Source of the DNA: an uncultured Eubacteriales bacterium
Lineage (GTDB): Bacteria > Bacillota > Clostridia > Lachnospirales > Lachnospiraceae
DNA length: 64,000 nt
Direction: 5' to 3'
NCBI GenBank assembly: GCA_900548855.1
Contig: URMF01000004.1
Coordinates: forward strand, 48,556 to 112,555
The notes under the pieces were generated by a model. The model worked only from the letters and a program-made list of their open reading frames with translations. It was not told where the DNA came from and ran no database searches. The translations under genes were made by a program, and so were the position numbers. Each line of letters starts with the position of its first letter. Within the stretch, counting starts at the first letter, position 1. This document shows positions 8,177 through 16,072 of this stretch, in pieces.

Positions 8177-8473
8177 TTATGAAAAATCACTTACTGTCGG
8201 TAGTGAAGAAAGATTATTATCCTCGGAATCGTCCGGTATGGATTTAAGATATTCGGTATCCTTATTATGGGAAACTCCAACACCTTTGATTTTTCCATTT
8301 TTGGCAAGGGCTACGCCCTCTTCACGGCTGACAATCCGATTGTCAGATAATTGATAGCCTGATACTCTGCCGCTTTTTTTGACAAGACCGGTAATGCTTA
8401 CTGCATCAGCAGCGGGCGTTGGGATTTCATCCATAGCAAGCTTGGGAAGTTCAGTTTTTATTTCTGTATTCAT
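8177..8473 (-). CDS. DUF3892 domain protein
   Basis: The 98-residue product carries a DUF3892 core, VSITGLVKKSGRVSGYQL through SDNRIVSREEGVALAKNG to IKGVGVSHNKDTEYLKSIPD, a short beta-rich domain of unknown function common in Firmicutes. The start at 8473 is preceded on the minus strand by CAGGAGGGCCCAAAC. It lies 29 bases after the 57-residue gene on the same strand and is probably co-transcribed with it. No membrane or secretion signal is seen. Confidence 0.75.
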   Translation of the reverse strand: MNTEIKTELPKLAMDEIPTPAADAVSITGLVKKSGRVSGYQLSDNRIVSREEGVALAKNGKIKGVGVSHNKDTEYLKSIPDDSEDNNLSSLPTVSDFS

Positions 8474-8502
8474 GTTTGGGCCCTCCTGACATTTCATGTG
8501 CC

Positions 8503-8676
8503 TTAATTTCCACCAGGACCGTCCCGGCGTTCCCTATCATCATTTTGCACCACATACTTAGAAGTTGAAGAATCCTCATCCGAGTTGGTTTCCGAAACCT
8601 GAGAGGTCTGGTTCTTGTTTCTGTGACAGTTAGAAAAAGTATCTGTCTTGTTATCTGTAAAATTATCCTTTTTCAT
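8503..8676 (-). CDS. Small hydrophilic protein, unknown function
   Basis: The 57-residue product (MKKDNFTDNKTDTFSNC..., ending RRDGPGGN) is polar, Asn/Ser/Asp-rich and probably disordered, with two cysteine/histidine residues near position 16. The minus-strand start at 8676 has GGATGGGG about seven bases upstream. It is the first gene of a probable two-gene unit with the DUF3892 gene. I recognise no family. Confidence 0.55.
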   Translation of the reverse strand: MKKDNFTDNKTDTFSNCHRNKNQTSQVSETNSDEDSSTSKYVVQNDDRERRDGPGGN

Positions 8677-8874
8677 AACAACCCCATCCTTTCTTTTTTT
8701 AATAGTATTTCTATAAAAATAAAAAATATGCAAATTGAGATATCTATACGGATTTTTGTTGGCGTGTTAATATTTGCCGGTATATAGGTGAAAAAACTTG
8801 GTAATGATTAATAAAAACGAAACTGTCTTACTAAAGCGCACTGCAATAGTAAGATAATTTCAGGATAGGGCAGG

Positions 8875-8970
8875 TTCTACCCCACAACCTTATCTTTCTA
8901 CCCCCAAAATACGAAAATGGGGTAGAAAAGCATTGATATTCTGTGTCATTTTTGATAAAATGGGGTAGAA
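8875..8970 (+). promoter_or_regulatory. Four-copy operator-like array upstream of fic
   Basis: The decamer TGGGGTAGAA occurs four times: inverted as TTCTACCCCA at 8875-8884 and TTCTACCCCC at 8896-8905, and direct at 8918-8927 and 8961-8970. Starts are 21, 22 and 43 bases apart, close to multiples of two helical turns, so all sites face the same side of the DNA. The third lies before the -35 box and the fourth between the -10 and the start codon, as expected for a repressor. A further stem (TCTTACTA/TAGTAAGA, 8826-8854) lies upstream. Confidence 0.6.
8933..8961 (+). promoter_or_regulatory. Promoter of fic
   Basis: TTGATA (8933-8938), a 17-base spacer and TAAAAT (8956-8961), embedded in the operator-like array. 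Confidence 0.55.
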
Positions 8971-8985
8971 AGGAATGAAGTGACT

Positions 8986-10041
8986 ATGAAAGAAATAAAT
9001 TACAGAATAATAGAAAAAATGCCTATTACGATTGAGGTTATGAATATGATTTCAGCACTTCATGAGTATAAAGGGCGTCAAGAATTATATATAGAATTGC
9101 AACCAGAAATATTAGATAAATTGATGGAGGTTGCGAGAATACAGAGTACAGAGGCATCAAATAAAATTGAAGGTATTTATACTTCGGATACAAGATTGAA
9201 GGAAATAGTACAGAAAAAAAGTGAACCAAGAAATAGAAATGAGAAGGAAATTGCTGGATACAGAGAAGTATTAGGGATGATTCACGACAGTTATTCTTAT
9301 ATACAGTTAAAACCAAATGATATATTGACTTTGCATAAGTATATGTATAGCTATTCGGAATCAAGTAATGGCGGACATTACAAGATGATAGATAACTATA
9401 TTCAAGAAGAGGATGAATTTGGAAATAAAAGTGTGAGGTTCCAGCCTATTCCTGCAATTCTGACAAAAGAATATATGGAGGCTCTGTGTAATCAATATGA
9501 AGAGGTAATAAATCATACGAGTATTGACCCGTTACTTGTTATACCTTGCGTAATACTTGACTTTCTCTGTATTCATCCGTTTGAAGATGGTAATGGAAGG
9601 ATGTCAAGACTTTTGACTTTATTGCTTTTGTATAAATCAGGATACTTAGTTGGTAAATATATTAGTATTGAAATGGTGATAGAAAAGTCAAAAGAGACAT
9701 ATTATGAAGTGTTACAGGACAGTTCTATTAACTGGCATGAAAATACAAATGATTATATGCCATTTGTTAGATATACATTGGGAACAATAATTAATGCATA
9801 CAAAGACTTTGAAGAAAGGTTCGTTTTACTTGAGAAGAAAAAAATGACTTCTCCAGAACGAGTATACAGTGTTATTGAACGTTCCTTGGTAAAACTGGGA
9901 AAATCAGATGTTATGATACTTTGTCCGGAGCTTAGTCAAAAGACGATAGAAAGAGCATTGAAAAAATTGACAGATGAAGGCAGGATAGCGAAGATTGGGG
10001 CAGGAAAAAGTACAACCTATATTGATGTGAAAAGATTGTAG
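8986..10041 (+). CDS. Fic family protein (probable AMP-transferase) with C-terminal winged helix
   Basis: The 351-residue protein has the Fic catalytic loop HPFEDGNGRMSR beginning at H197, which moves AMP from ATP onto hydroxyl side chains of target proteins. An inhibitory helix is present near the N-terminus: S58-N-K-I-E62-G63 fits (S/T)xxxE(G/N), so the enzyme should be auto-inhibited as in class II Fic proteins. The last ~70 residues resemble a winged-helix domain (SPERVYSVIERSLVKLG ... KTIERALKKLTDEGRI), a common Fic-fused DNA-binding module. ATG 8986 is used; GTG 8980 is an alternative. No antitoxin partner is visible beside it, so self-control by the inhibitory helix and autoregulation at the repeated upstream motif are likely. 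Confidence 0.88.
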   Translation: MKEINYRIIEKMPITIEVMNMISALHEYKGRQELYIELQPEILDKLMEVARIQSTEASNKIEGIYTSDTRLKEIVQKKSEPRNRNEKEIAGYREVLGMIHDSYSYIQLKPNDILTLHKYMYSYSESSNGGHYKMIDNYIQEEDEFGNKSVRFQPIPAILTKEYMEALCNQYEEVINHTSIDPLLVIPCVILDFLCIHPFEDGNGRMSRLLTLLLLYKSGYLVGKYISIEMVIEKSKETYYEVLQDSSINWHENTNDYMPFVRYTLGTIINAYKDFEERFVLLEKKKMTSPERVYSVIERSLVKLGKSDVMILCPELSQKTIERALKKLTDEGRIAKIGAGKSTTYIDVKRL

Positions 10042-10074
10042 GATATGGGGATGGAGTCTTCTTTCATTTGCCTC

Positions 10075-10103
10075 TTGACTTTTCTTTCTTTGTATTCTAT
10101 ATT
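10075..10103 (+). promoter_or_regulatory. Promoter of the valS T-box transcript
   Basis: TTGACT (10075-10080), a 17-base spacer, TATATT (10098-10103). Confidence 0.65.
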
Positions 10104-10109
10104 AATTCT

Positions 10110-10378
10110 AGTTTTAAAAGGTTGTGAGAAAGAGGAGTAGAAGCAGTTCCTTGCCAGAGAGAATGATTCACCGGCTGAAAAATCATTTCAAGAAGAATGC
10201 TTTGAAGGTAGCTTTTGAACTGCATGGCTGAGAAATGAAACACCAGGCTCGTAAGAACCTCGTCAGTACTCAATGTAGGCCATGACGATTCATCCCCGTT
10301 ATAGGATAAGAAAAGTGAGAAATTAAGGTGGTACCGCGAATGTTCGCCCTTTATCAATTTGGATAAGGGGCGTTTTTT
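10110..10378 (+). promoter_or_regulatory. T-box leader of valS (valine-tRNA-responsive)
   Basis: The diagnostic T-box AAGGTGGTACCGCG is at 10325-10338. A terminator hairpin, CGCCCTTTATC (10345-10355) with GATAAGGGGCG and a run of six T, ends near 10378. Upstream, AAGCAGTTC (10141-10149) pairs with GAATGCTT (10195-10202) in Stem I, closing the AGAGAG loop region. The following GAAGGTAGC contains GTA at 10208-10210, a fitting valine specifier. Uncharged tRNA-Val would favour the antiterminator and raise valS expression. The specifier choice is inferred by pairing. Confidence 0.88.
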
Positions 10379-10390
10379 GATGCACTGGTA

Positions 10391-10438
10391 GATAATTGCG
10401 AAACTCCCTATTTTCAAAAGCATAGTTTCGCAATTACC
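10391..10438 (+). repeat. Short derivative of the palindromic element (copy B) in the valS leader
   Basis: GATAATTGCGAAACT at the left and AGTTTCGCAATTACC at the right match the ends of the 208-base elements at 7015 and 13134, with only about 18 bases between them. It is an internal-deletion derivative that can form a 13-15 bp hairpin, and it lies after the T-box terminator and about 20 bases before the valS ribosome site. Confidence 0.7.
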
Positions 10439-10471
10439 GATGATGCGTTGGTTAAGAAAGGAGAAAGAATC

Positions 10472-13117
10472 ATGCCAAAAGAGTTAGAGAAAAATTATAA
10501 TCCTTCCGAGATTGAAGACAGAATTTACAAAAACTGGTTAGACAAGAAATACTTTCATGCAGAGGTAGACCGCAGTAAGAAACCATTTACCATAGTAATG
10601 CCGCCGCCAAACATTACGGGACAGCTTCATATGGGACATGCATTGGACAATACGATGCAGGATATCTTAATCCGTTATAAGAGAATGCAGGGCTATAATG
10701 CATTATGGCAGCCGGGAACCGACCATGCGGCAATCGCAACAGAGGTTAAGATTATTGAATCCCTGAAGGAACAGGGTATTGAAAAAGAAGACCTTGGCCG
10801 GGAGGGCTTCTTAGAAAAAGCATGGGACTGGAAAGCGGAATACGGCGGTCGTATCATCAACCAGTTAAAGAAGATGGGTTCTTCTGCTGACTGGGACAGA
10901 GAGCGTTTTACCATGGATGATGGCAATAATGATGCTGTAAATGAAGTATTTTGCAAGCTTTATGAAAAAGGCTGGATTTACAAGGGTTCCCGTATTGTTA
11001 ACTGGTGTCCGGTGTGTCAGACAACCATTTCCGATGCAGAGGTAGAGCATGTGGATCAGGATGGTTTCTTTTGGCATATCAACTATCCGATTGTTGGCGA
11101 GGAAGGCAGATATGTAGAAATTGCCACAACCCGTCCGGAAACTTTACTCGGTGATACGGCAGTTGCAGTCAATCCTGAAGATGAGAGATACCAGGGCATC
11201 ATCGGCAAGATGTTAAAGCTTCCGCTTACCGACAGAGAGATTCCAGTGATTGCAGACCCCTATGTAGATAAAGAATTTGGAACCGGTTGTGTAAAGATTA
11301 CACCAGCTCACGACCCAAATGACTTTGAGGTTGGAAAACGCCATAATTTAGAGGAAATCAACATCATGAATGATGATGCAACGATTAATTCCATTGGTGG
11401 CAAATATGCAGGTATGGACCGTTATGAGGCGCGTAAGGCAATGGTTGCGGATTTAGAGGCGGAAGGATTATTGGTTAAGGTTGTTCCCCACAGTCACAAT
11501 GTCGGTACTCATGACCGCTGTAAGACAACGGTGGAGCCTTTAATTAAGCCACAGTGGTTTGTAAAAATGGAGGAAATGGCAAAGCCGGCGTTAGAGGCTG
11601 TGAAGAGCGGTGAACTGAAACTGATTCCGGAGCGTATGAATAAAAACTATTATAACTGGCTTGAAAATATCCGTGACTGGTGTGTATCCCGTCAGCTCTG
11701 GTGGGGTCACCGGATTCCGGCTTATTACTGCCAGGATTGTGGGGAGATTACCGTTTCTAAGGAAGCAGTCTGCACCTGTCCGAAATGTGGATCCTCCAAT
11801 ATGAAACAGGACCCGGACACACTGGATACCTGGTTTTCTTCTGCATTATGGCCATTTTCTACCTTAGGCTGGCCGGAGAAGACAGAGGAAATGGATTATT
11901 TCTTCCCTACAGATGTACTGGTAACGGGATATGACATTATTTTCTTCTGGGTAATCCGTATGGTATTTTCTTCTTTGGAACAGACCGGTGAGCTGCCATT
12001 CCATACTGTATTATTCCATGGGCTGGTAAGGGATGACCAGGGTAGAAAGATGTCCAAGTCTTTAGGAAATGGTATTGACCCATTGGAGGTTATTGATAAA
12101 TATGGTGCGGATGCGCTGCGGTTTACGCTGATTACCGGAAATGCACCGGGTAATGATATGCGTTTTTACTGGGAGAGGGTAGAAGCGAGTCGTAATTTTG
12201 CAAACAAGGTTTGGAACGCCTCCCGTTTTATCATGATGAATATGGAAAAGGCAGAGGTAAAGGATGTAGACTTCAGTAAATTAACGCTTGCAGACCGCTG
12301 GATTTTATCCAAGGTAAACACTCTTGCAAAGGATATGACAGAGAATCTTGATAAATTTGAGCTGGGTATTGCAGCCTCCAAGGTATATGATTTCATCTGG
12401 GAGGAATTCTGTGACTGGTATATTGAGATGGTAAAACCAAGACTGTATAAGGATGAGGACGAGACAAAAGCAGTGGCTTTATGGACGTTAAAAACGGTTT
12501 TAATCAATGCGTTAAAGCTTCTTCATCCATATATGCCATTTGTGACAGAGGAGATTTTCACCAATCTGCAGGATGAGGAGGAGTCCATTATGATTTCTTC
12601 ATGGCCTGAATTTAAGGATGAATGGAACTTTGAAAAGGATGAGAAGGCTGTAGATACCATTAAGGCTGCAGTTCGTGGAATCCGTAACCTCCGGGCAGAG
12701 ATGAATGTTCCAAACAGTAAGAAAGCAACAGTTTATGTTGTTTCCGAAAAGGAAGAAGTTCGTAGTATTTTTGAGGACGCAAAAGTATTCTTTGCAACCC
12801 TTGGTTTTGCTTCTGAAGTCATAATTCAGTCAGATAAGACGGGAATTGCGGAGGATGCAGTATCAACCGTTATTCATGATGCAGTGATTTATATGCCATT
12901 TGCCGAGCTTGTAGATATTGAAAAAGAAGTGGAACGCCTTAAGAAGGAGCTGAAACGTTTAGAAGGAGAAATTAAGCGCTGTAACGGAATGCTGAACAAT
13001 CCAAATTTCGTAGGAAAAGCTCCGGCTTCTAAGATTGAAGAGGAAAAAGAAAAGCTTTCAAAATATACAGGTATGCTTGATACAGTAAAGGAAAGACTTA
13101 TCCAGCTTGGCAGATAG
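10472..13117 (+). CDS. valS: Valyl-tRNA synthetase
   Basis: The 881-residue class I synthetase charges tRNA-Val. Visible landmarks are PPPNITGQLHMGHALD (HIGH signature), an editing domain with TTRPETLLGDTAVAV and GCVKITPAHDPNDF, the RKMSKSLGN signature (KMSKS), a zinc-type cluster CQDCGE...CPKCGS and a C-terminal coiled coil (KEVERLKKELKRLEGEI) typical of ValRS. Length is normal. ATG 10472 follows AAAGGAGA; the GTG 8 codons earlier is rejected. Control is through the T-box leader immediately upstream. A copy of the palindromic element follows 16 bases after the stop codon. Confidence 0.97.
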   Translation: MPKELEKNYNPSEIEDRIYKNWLDKKYFHAEVDRSKKPFTIVMPPPNITGQLHMGHALDNTMQDILIRYKRMQGYNALWQPGTDHAAIATEVKIIESLKEQGIEKEDLGREGFLEKAWDWKAEYGGRIINQLKKMGSSADWDRERFTMDDGNNDAVNEVFCKLYEKGWIYKGSRIVNWCPVCQTTISDAEVEHVDQDGFFWHINYPIVGEEGRYVEIATTRPETLLGDTAVAVNPEDERYQGIIGKMLKLPLTDREIPVIADPYVDKEFGTGCVKITPAHDPNDFEVGKRHNLEEINIMNDDATINSIGGKYAGMDRYEARKAMVADLEAEGLLVKVVPHSHNVGTHDRCKTTVEPLIKPQWFVKMEEMAKPALEAVKSGELKLIPERMNKNYYNWLENIRDWCVSRQLWWGHRIPAYYCQDCGEITVSKEAVCTCPKCGSSNMKQDPDTLDTWFSSALWPFSTLGWPEKTEEMDYFFPTDVLVTGYDIIFFWVIRMVFSSLEQTGELPFHTVLFHGLVRDDQGRKMSKSLGNGIDPLEVIDKYGADALRFTLITGNAPGNDMRFYWERVEASRNFANKVWNASRFIMMNMEKAEVKDVDFSKLTLADRWILSKVNTLAKDMTENLDKFELGIAASKVYDFIWEEFCDWYIEMVKPRLYKDEDETKAVALWTLKTVLINALKLLHPYMPFVTEEIFTNLQDEEESIMISSWPEFKDEWNFEKDEKAVDTIKAAVRGIRNLRAEMNVPNSKKATVYVVSEKEEVRSIFEDAKVFFATLGFASEVIIQSDKTGIAEDAVSTVIHDAVIYMPFAELVDIEKEVERLKKELKRLEGEIKRCNGMLNNPNFVGKAPASKIEEEKEKLSKYTGMLDTVKERLIQLGR

Positions 13118-13133
13118 GACAGGGAATAACAAT

Positions 13134-13341
13134 AGGCGATTGCGCAACTCTGTTTTTGAAACCGAACGTTGTACAAATGTAACAAATATGTTTTTCGGAC
13201 CGTTTGCACTTAGTTGAGAACGCAACAGTGCTAAGCTCGAAAGTACCTCGCCAACCACTGGCGTTCTCAAATGTCCTGCAAACATAAGTTTGTTACATTT
13301 GCGCAACTCACACTTTGAAAAAATCAGTTTCGCAATTACCT
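13134..13341 (-). repeat. Palindromic MITE-like element, copy C
   Basis: A 208-base element that is the reverse complement of copy A at 7015, of identical length and clearly high similarity by eye, with ends AGGCGATTGCGC and CGCAATTACCT. GGAATAA is found just outside both sides (13123-13129 and 13344-13350), possibly a relic of target duplication, though not exactly abutting. It lies between valS and the next gene. Confidence 0.8.
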
Positions 13342-13370
13342 AAGGAATAATAATTTAAGTAGGAACAGGT

Positions 13371-13784
13371 ATGAATTTGGAATTTTTAGGATACTTACTT
13401 GCAGGAATAGTTGTATGTGGTATTTTCGGTGGAATCATATATATTCTTGCTAAAAAAGAACAAAGCGATTTAGAAGAAAAACTTAATACTCTGACGCAGG
13501 AACAAAAAGATGTGTTAATCAATACCCCATATCAAGAGGCTTTGGATTGTCCAAACGGGGTAATTGTATGTGGTATGATTTATGAAATGAAAGAAAAATC
13601 AACAGGTAGCTTTTCACTTTATGTTTTATATTATAATACCTATTTTCCAAATTTTAGAGAGCAGATTTGCAATATGAGCATAAATGTGTCTGCTAAAATG
13701 GTAGGAGAACATAACCTGAAAAGTGGGGATTATATAAATGTGTTATTAAATGAAGATAAAAATCCGAAGATAGTTTTTGATTAA
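13371..13784 (+). CDS. Hypothetical membrane-anchored protein
   Basis: The 137-residue product has one N-terminal membrane helix (about residues 6-27: LGYLLAGIVVCGIFGGIIY), a short charged helix and a C-terminal beta-rich domain of roughly 80 residues. It starts at ATG 13371 with GGAACAGG just upstream. No family motif is recognised. The helix suggests an exposed or cytoplasmic domain tethered to the membrane; orientation is unclear. Confidence 0.6.
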   Translation: MNLEFLGYLLAGIVVCGIFGGIIYILAKKEQSDLEEKLNTLTQEQKDVLINTPYQEALDCPNGVIVCGMIYEMKEKSTGSFSLYVLYYNTYFPNFREQICNMSINVSAKMVGEHNLKSGDYINVLLNEDKNPKIVFD

Positions 13785-13817
13785 CTTTTATTTAAGTAAA
13801 AAATTTATATCTGGAGC

Positions 13818-13845
13818 TTGAAGATTTGTATAATAATAGTATAAT
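13818..13845 (+). promoter_or_regulatory. Promoter before the 140-residue protein
   Basis: TTGAAG (13818-13823), a 16-base spacer, TATAAT (13840-13845). Confidence 0.5.
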
Positions 13846-13894
13846 TTACAGATAAAGGATGTTAAAATACAGTAAGCATATAAGGAGGATGTAA

Positions 13895-14317
13895 ATGGGG
13901 TTGTTTGATAAATTATTGAATAAAAGTGTAAAATCTGCAATTTCTTCCCAGAATAAAGTATTTCGTGAGCCTAAGAAGCGATTTGAAGAAAAACTTCAAA
14001 TTATCTTACAGAATGCTGGTAATTATGAACTTCGTAAAATTGTTTCGCCGGACGAGCTGGAACAGGAATTTGGTCAGCAAATATATTCAAGAAATGGTTG
14101 TTGCAGGCCGGAGAGTATTACATATGGAATATATCAAGATGGAAACCGGATATTATTGATTCGTTTATGGAAGGACTACTCGTTCTATAATCGTAAGGCA
14201 AACCGTCAGATTAAGCAGTATTGTGATGCCAATGGAGTGAGGATGTTAGACTTTTTTGAATATCTTCCAAACGAAGAGGATTACATGGAACAGAGAATCC
14301 GGGAGCAGTTGGTATAA
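13895..14317 (+). CDS. Hypothetical cytoplasmic protein
   Basis: The 140-residue product starts at ATG 13895 behind AAGGAGGATGTAA. It is soluble, with a basic N-terminal helix region (KLLNKSVKSAISSQNK) and a mixed alpha/beta C-terminal part (ITYGIYQDGNRILLIRL ... FFEYLPNEEDYMEQRI). No conserved family is recognised. It precedes the reverse-transcriptase leader but has its own promoter, so a functional link is not shown. Confidence 0.6.
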   Translation: MGLFDKLLNKSVKSAISSQNKVFREPKKRFEEKLQIILQNAGNYELRKIVSPDELEQEFGQQIYSRNGCCRPESITYGIYQDGNRILLIRLWKDYSFYNRKANRQIKQYCDANGVRMLDFFEYLPNEEDYMEQRIREQLV

Positions 14318-14386
14318 AGCTTACTATATTGATTTTTCCATAATTCGGAATACTGTTTATAAGGCTGAAAAATATTTAGGTATTGT

Positions 14387-14415
14387 TTTTTGAACTTCCT
14401 TGGCAGTCTTATAAT
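14387..14415 (+). promoter_or_regulatory. Promoter of the leader RNA upstream of the reverse transcriptase
   Basis: A perfect TATAAT lies at 14410-14415; the -35 is weak (TTTTTG at 14387-14392, 17-base spacer). Predicted start is near 14422. Confidence 0.5.
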
Positions 14416-14421
14416 GGTATA

Positions 14422-14638
14422 TAGAGAAAGAGAAAAGCAGCGGGAGCTGCGCCTGTGATGGATGAAGCATATCCTATTTATGGCTTTGCAGGTGGTCTGG
14501 ATATGTTCAGTCTGGTGAATGAAGCACGCTTTCATTCTTTCAAAGCATTTTCTCTTTTTGCGTCTGGCATATGCCAGACGCATGGAAAAGAAGGACCTTG
14601 CTTTCTTTTTGAAAAAGGCAGAGTCTTTCTTTTTTTAT
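14422..14638 (+). ncRNA. Candidate structured RNA upstream of the reverse transcriptase
   Basis: Between a promoter and a terminator-like hairpin lie about 215 bases with several clear stems: GCAGC/GCTGC (14437-14450), GAATGAA/TTCATTC (14517-14537), a perfect 22-base palindrome GCGTCTGGCAT/ATGCCAGACGC (14560-14581), and a longer imperfect stem AAGGAC...GTCTT (about 14591-14627) followed by T-rich sequence. No convincing gene is present. The position just before an RT is where retron and some other RT-associated RNAs lie. It might instead be a plain 5' leader with attenuation. Ends are predicted, not known. Confidence 0.4.
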
Positions 14639-14694
14639 CTGTATTATAGGGCAATCGCAGTATTTTATGGTTTGTCCGTTTGGAGGGGATTGAT

Positions 14695-15936
14695 ATGGAG
14701 ATATTAGATGCACTGTATCTGCCGAACACCTGGCAGGAATTTTTACAGCATAAAATTGAAAAGCAGCATTTATCTAAGTCAGAACAGGAAAAGCTGGAGG
14801 AATTTATAGCAGAGGAAAAATATGTCGAAATTCTGCATTCCGTTGAAGACCCGGAAAAGAGGCTTCCCCTGCCTGTAAAAAAAGAGATAAACAAGGGTGG
14901 GGTATCCAGAAAAAGGATAGTGTATACTTTTCCAGAGGAATTTAATATCGTGTTAAAAGCGATTGCCTTTTCCTTGTACCGTTATGATGATTTATTTGCG
15001 GCAAACTGTTATGCCTTCCGGAGAAGCTATGGTGTGAGGGATGCGGTAAAAAGAATCCGTATGACGAAGGGAATTTCAGGAAAATACTGTCTGAAAGTAG
15101 ATATCCATGACTATTTTAATTCTATAGAAGTTCCGTTACTGGTAAATAAGTTGGATTTTTTAAGGGAACGGGATGATAAGGTATTCCGGTTGTTTGAAAG
15201 ACTTTTAACAGAGGATAAGGTACTGGTGAAGGAAGAAATTGTTTCGGAAAAGAGAGGTGCCATGGCGGGAACGCCGGTTTCCCCGTTTTTTGCCAATGTA
15301 TATTTAATGGAGCTGGACTGGTATTTTGAGAATAAAGGAAGCTTATATTTTCGGTATTCAGATGATATTCTGGTTTTTGCAGATACCAGAGAAGAGCTGG
15401 AAGGGCTTCAAGGGGAATTATATGAATGGATAGCGGGATTGCACTTAACCTTGAATCCTCAAAAAGTTCATATTAGCCAGCCTAGGGAATCCTGGGAATT
15501 TCTTGGTTTCTGCTATCAGAATGGCAGGGTGGATTTGTCAGAGAACACAAAGCGGAAGATAAAGGGGAAAATCAAACGGAAAGCGCATGCCCTCCGTAGA
15601 TGGCAGACAAAAAAGGGATTATCCGGTGAGAAGGCGGCAAAAGGATTTATCCGGGCGATGAACCGTAAATTTTTTGACCGGGGGGAGGACACCGATTTTT
15701 GCTGGAGCCGGTGGTTTTTTCCAAATCTGACGACAGATGCCGGGTTGAAGGAGATAGATGCATACATGCAGCAGTATATCCGGTATTGTGTCACAGGAAG
15801 ACATTATAAGGGAAATTACCGTATTTCCTACGAACAGATGAAGGAGTGGGGTTACCGGAGTCTGGTGCATGAATATTATGATTATCCATATCAGGAGGTG
15901 GTACTCTGTGAGAAGGGCAGGTGTAAGCCGGATTGA
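14695..15936 (+). CDS. Stand-alone reverse transcriptase domain protein
   Basis: The 413-residue product contains the ordered RT motifs: motif 1-2 (KRIVYTFPEEFNIVLKAI, YAFRRSYGVRDAVKRI), motif A KVDIHDYFNSI with D136, motif B GTPVSPFFANVYLMELD, catalytic YSDD at residues 221-224, motif D LNPQKVHI and motif E WEFLGF. A basic thumb-like helical region (KRKIKGKIKRKAHALRRW) and a C-terminal ~100-residue domain follow. There is no endonuclease or integrase domain. Motif B has SP, not the SQ of diversity-generating RTs. ATG 14695 follows GGAGGGG. A structured RNA candidate lies upstream. Class is undecided: a group II-like, retron-like or unknown-group defence RT. Confidence 0.85.
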   Translation: MEILDALYLPNTWQEFLQHKIEKQHLSKSEQEKLEEFIAEEKYVEILHSVEDPEKRLPLPVKKEINKGGVSRKRIVYTFPEEFNIVLKAIAFSLYRYDDLFAANCYAFRRSYGVRDAVKRIRMTKGISGKYCLKVDIHDYFNSIEVPLLVNKLDFLRERDDKVFRLFERLLTEDKVLVKEEIVSEKRGAMAGTPVSPFFANVYLMELDWYFENKGSLYFRYSDDILVFADTREELEGLQGELYEWIAGLHLTLNPQKVHISQPRESWEFLGFCYQNGRVDLSENTKRKIKGKIKRKAHALRRWQTKKGLSGEKAAKGFIRAMNRKFFDRGEDTDFCWSRWFFPNLTTDAGLKEIDAYMQQYIRYCVTGRHYKGNYRISYEQMKEWGYRSLVHEYYDYPYQEVVLCEKGRCKPD

Positions 15937-16072
15937 AAAATCTGTGCTGCGCCTGCTTTTGCTGTGTCTGTAATTGTTTCTATATTTCATAAAAATTCCA
16001 TATAGTTCTTATAGTATTTTTAGTAGAAATAAAGAAATACACCATTTATATAAAAATTTAAGGAGATACTAT

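Noticed and set aside
14455..14649. Open frame of about 64 codons inside the structured leader of the reverse transcriptase
   Set aside because: No ribosome site, Phe/Leu-rich composition, and it runs through the palindrome and T-run; more likely a shadow of RNA structure.
14680..15936. Reverse transcriptase as part of a diversity-generating retroelement or a group II intron
   Set aside because: Motif B has SP instead of SQ, no Avd-like gene or template/variable repeat pair was seen, and no intron RNA domain V or endonuclease was found.
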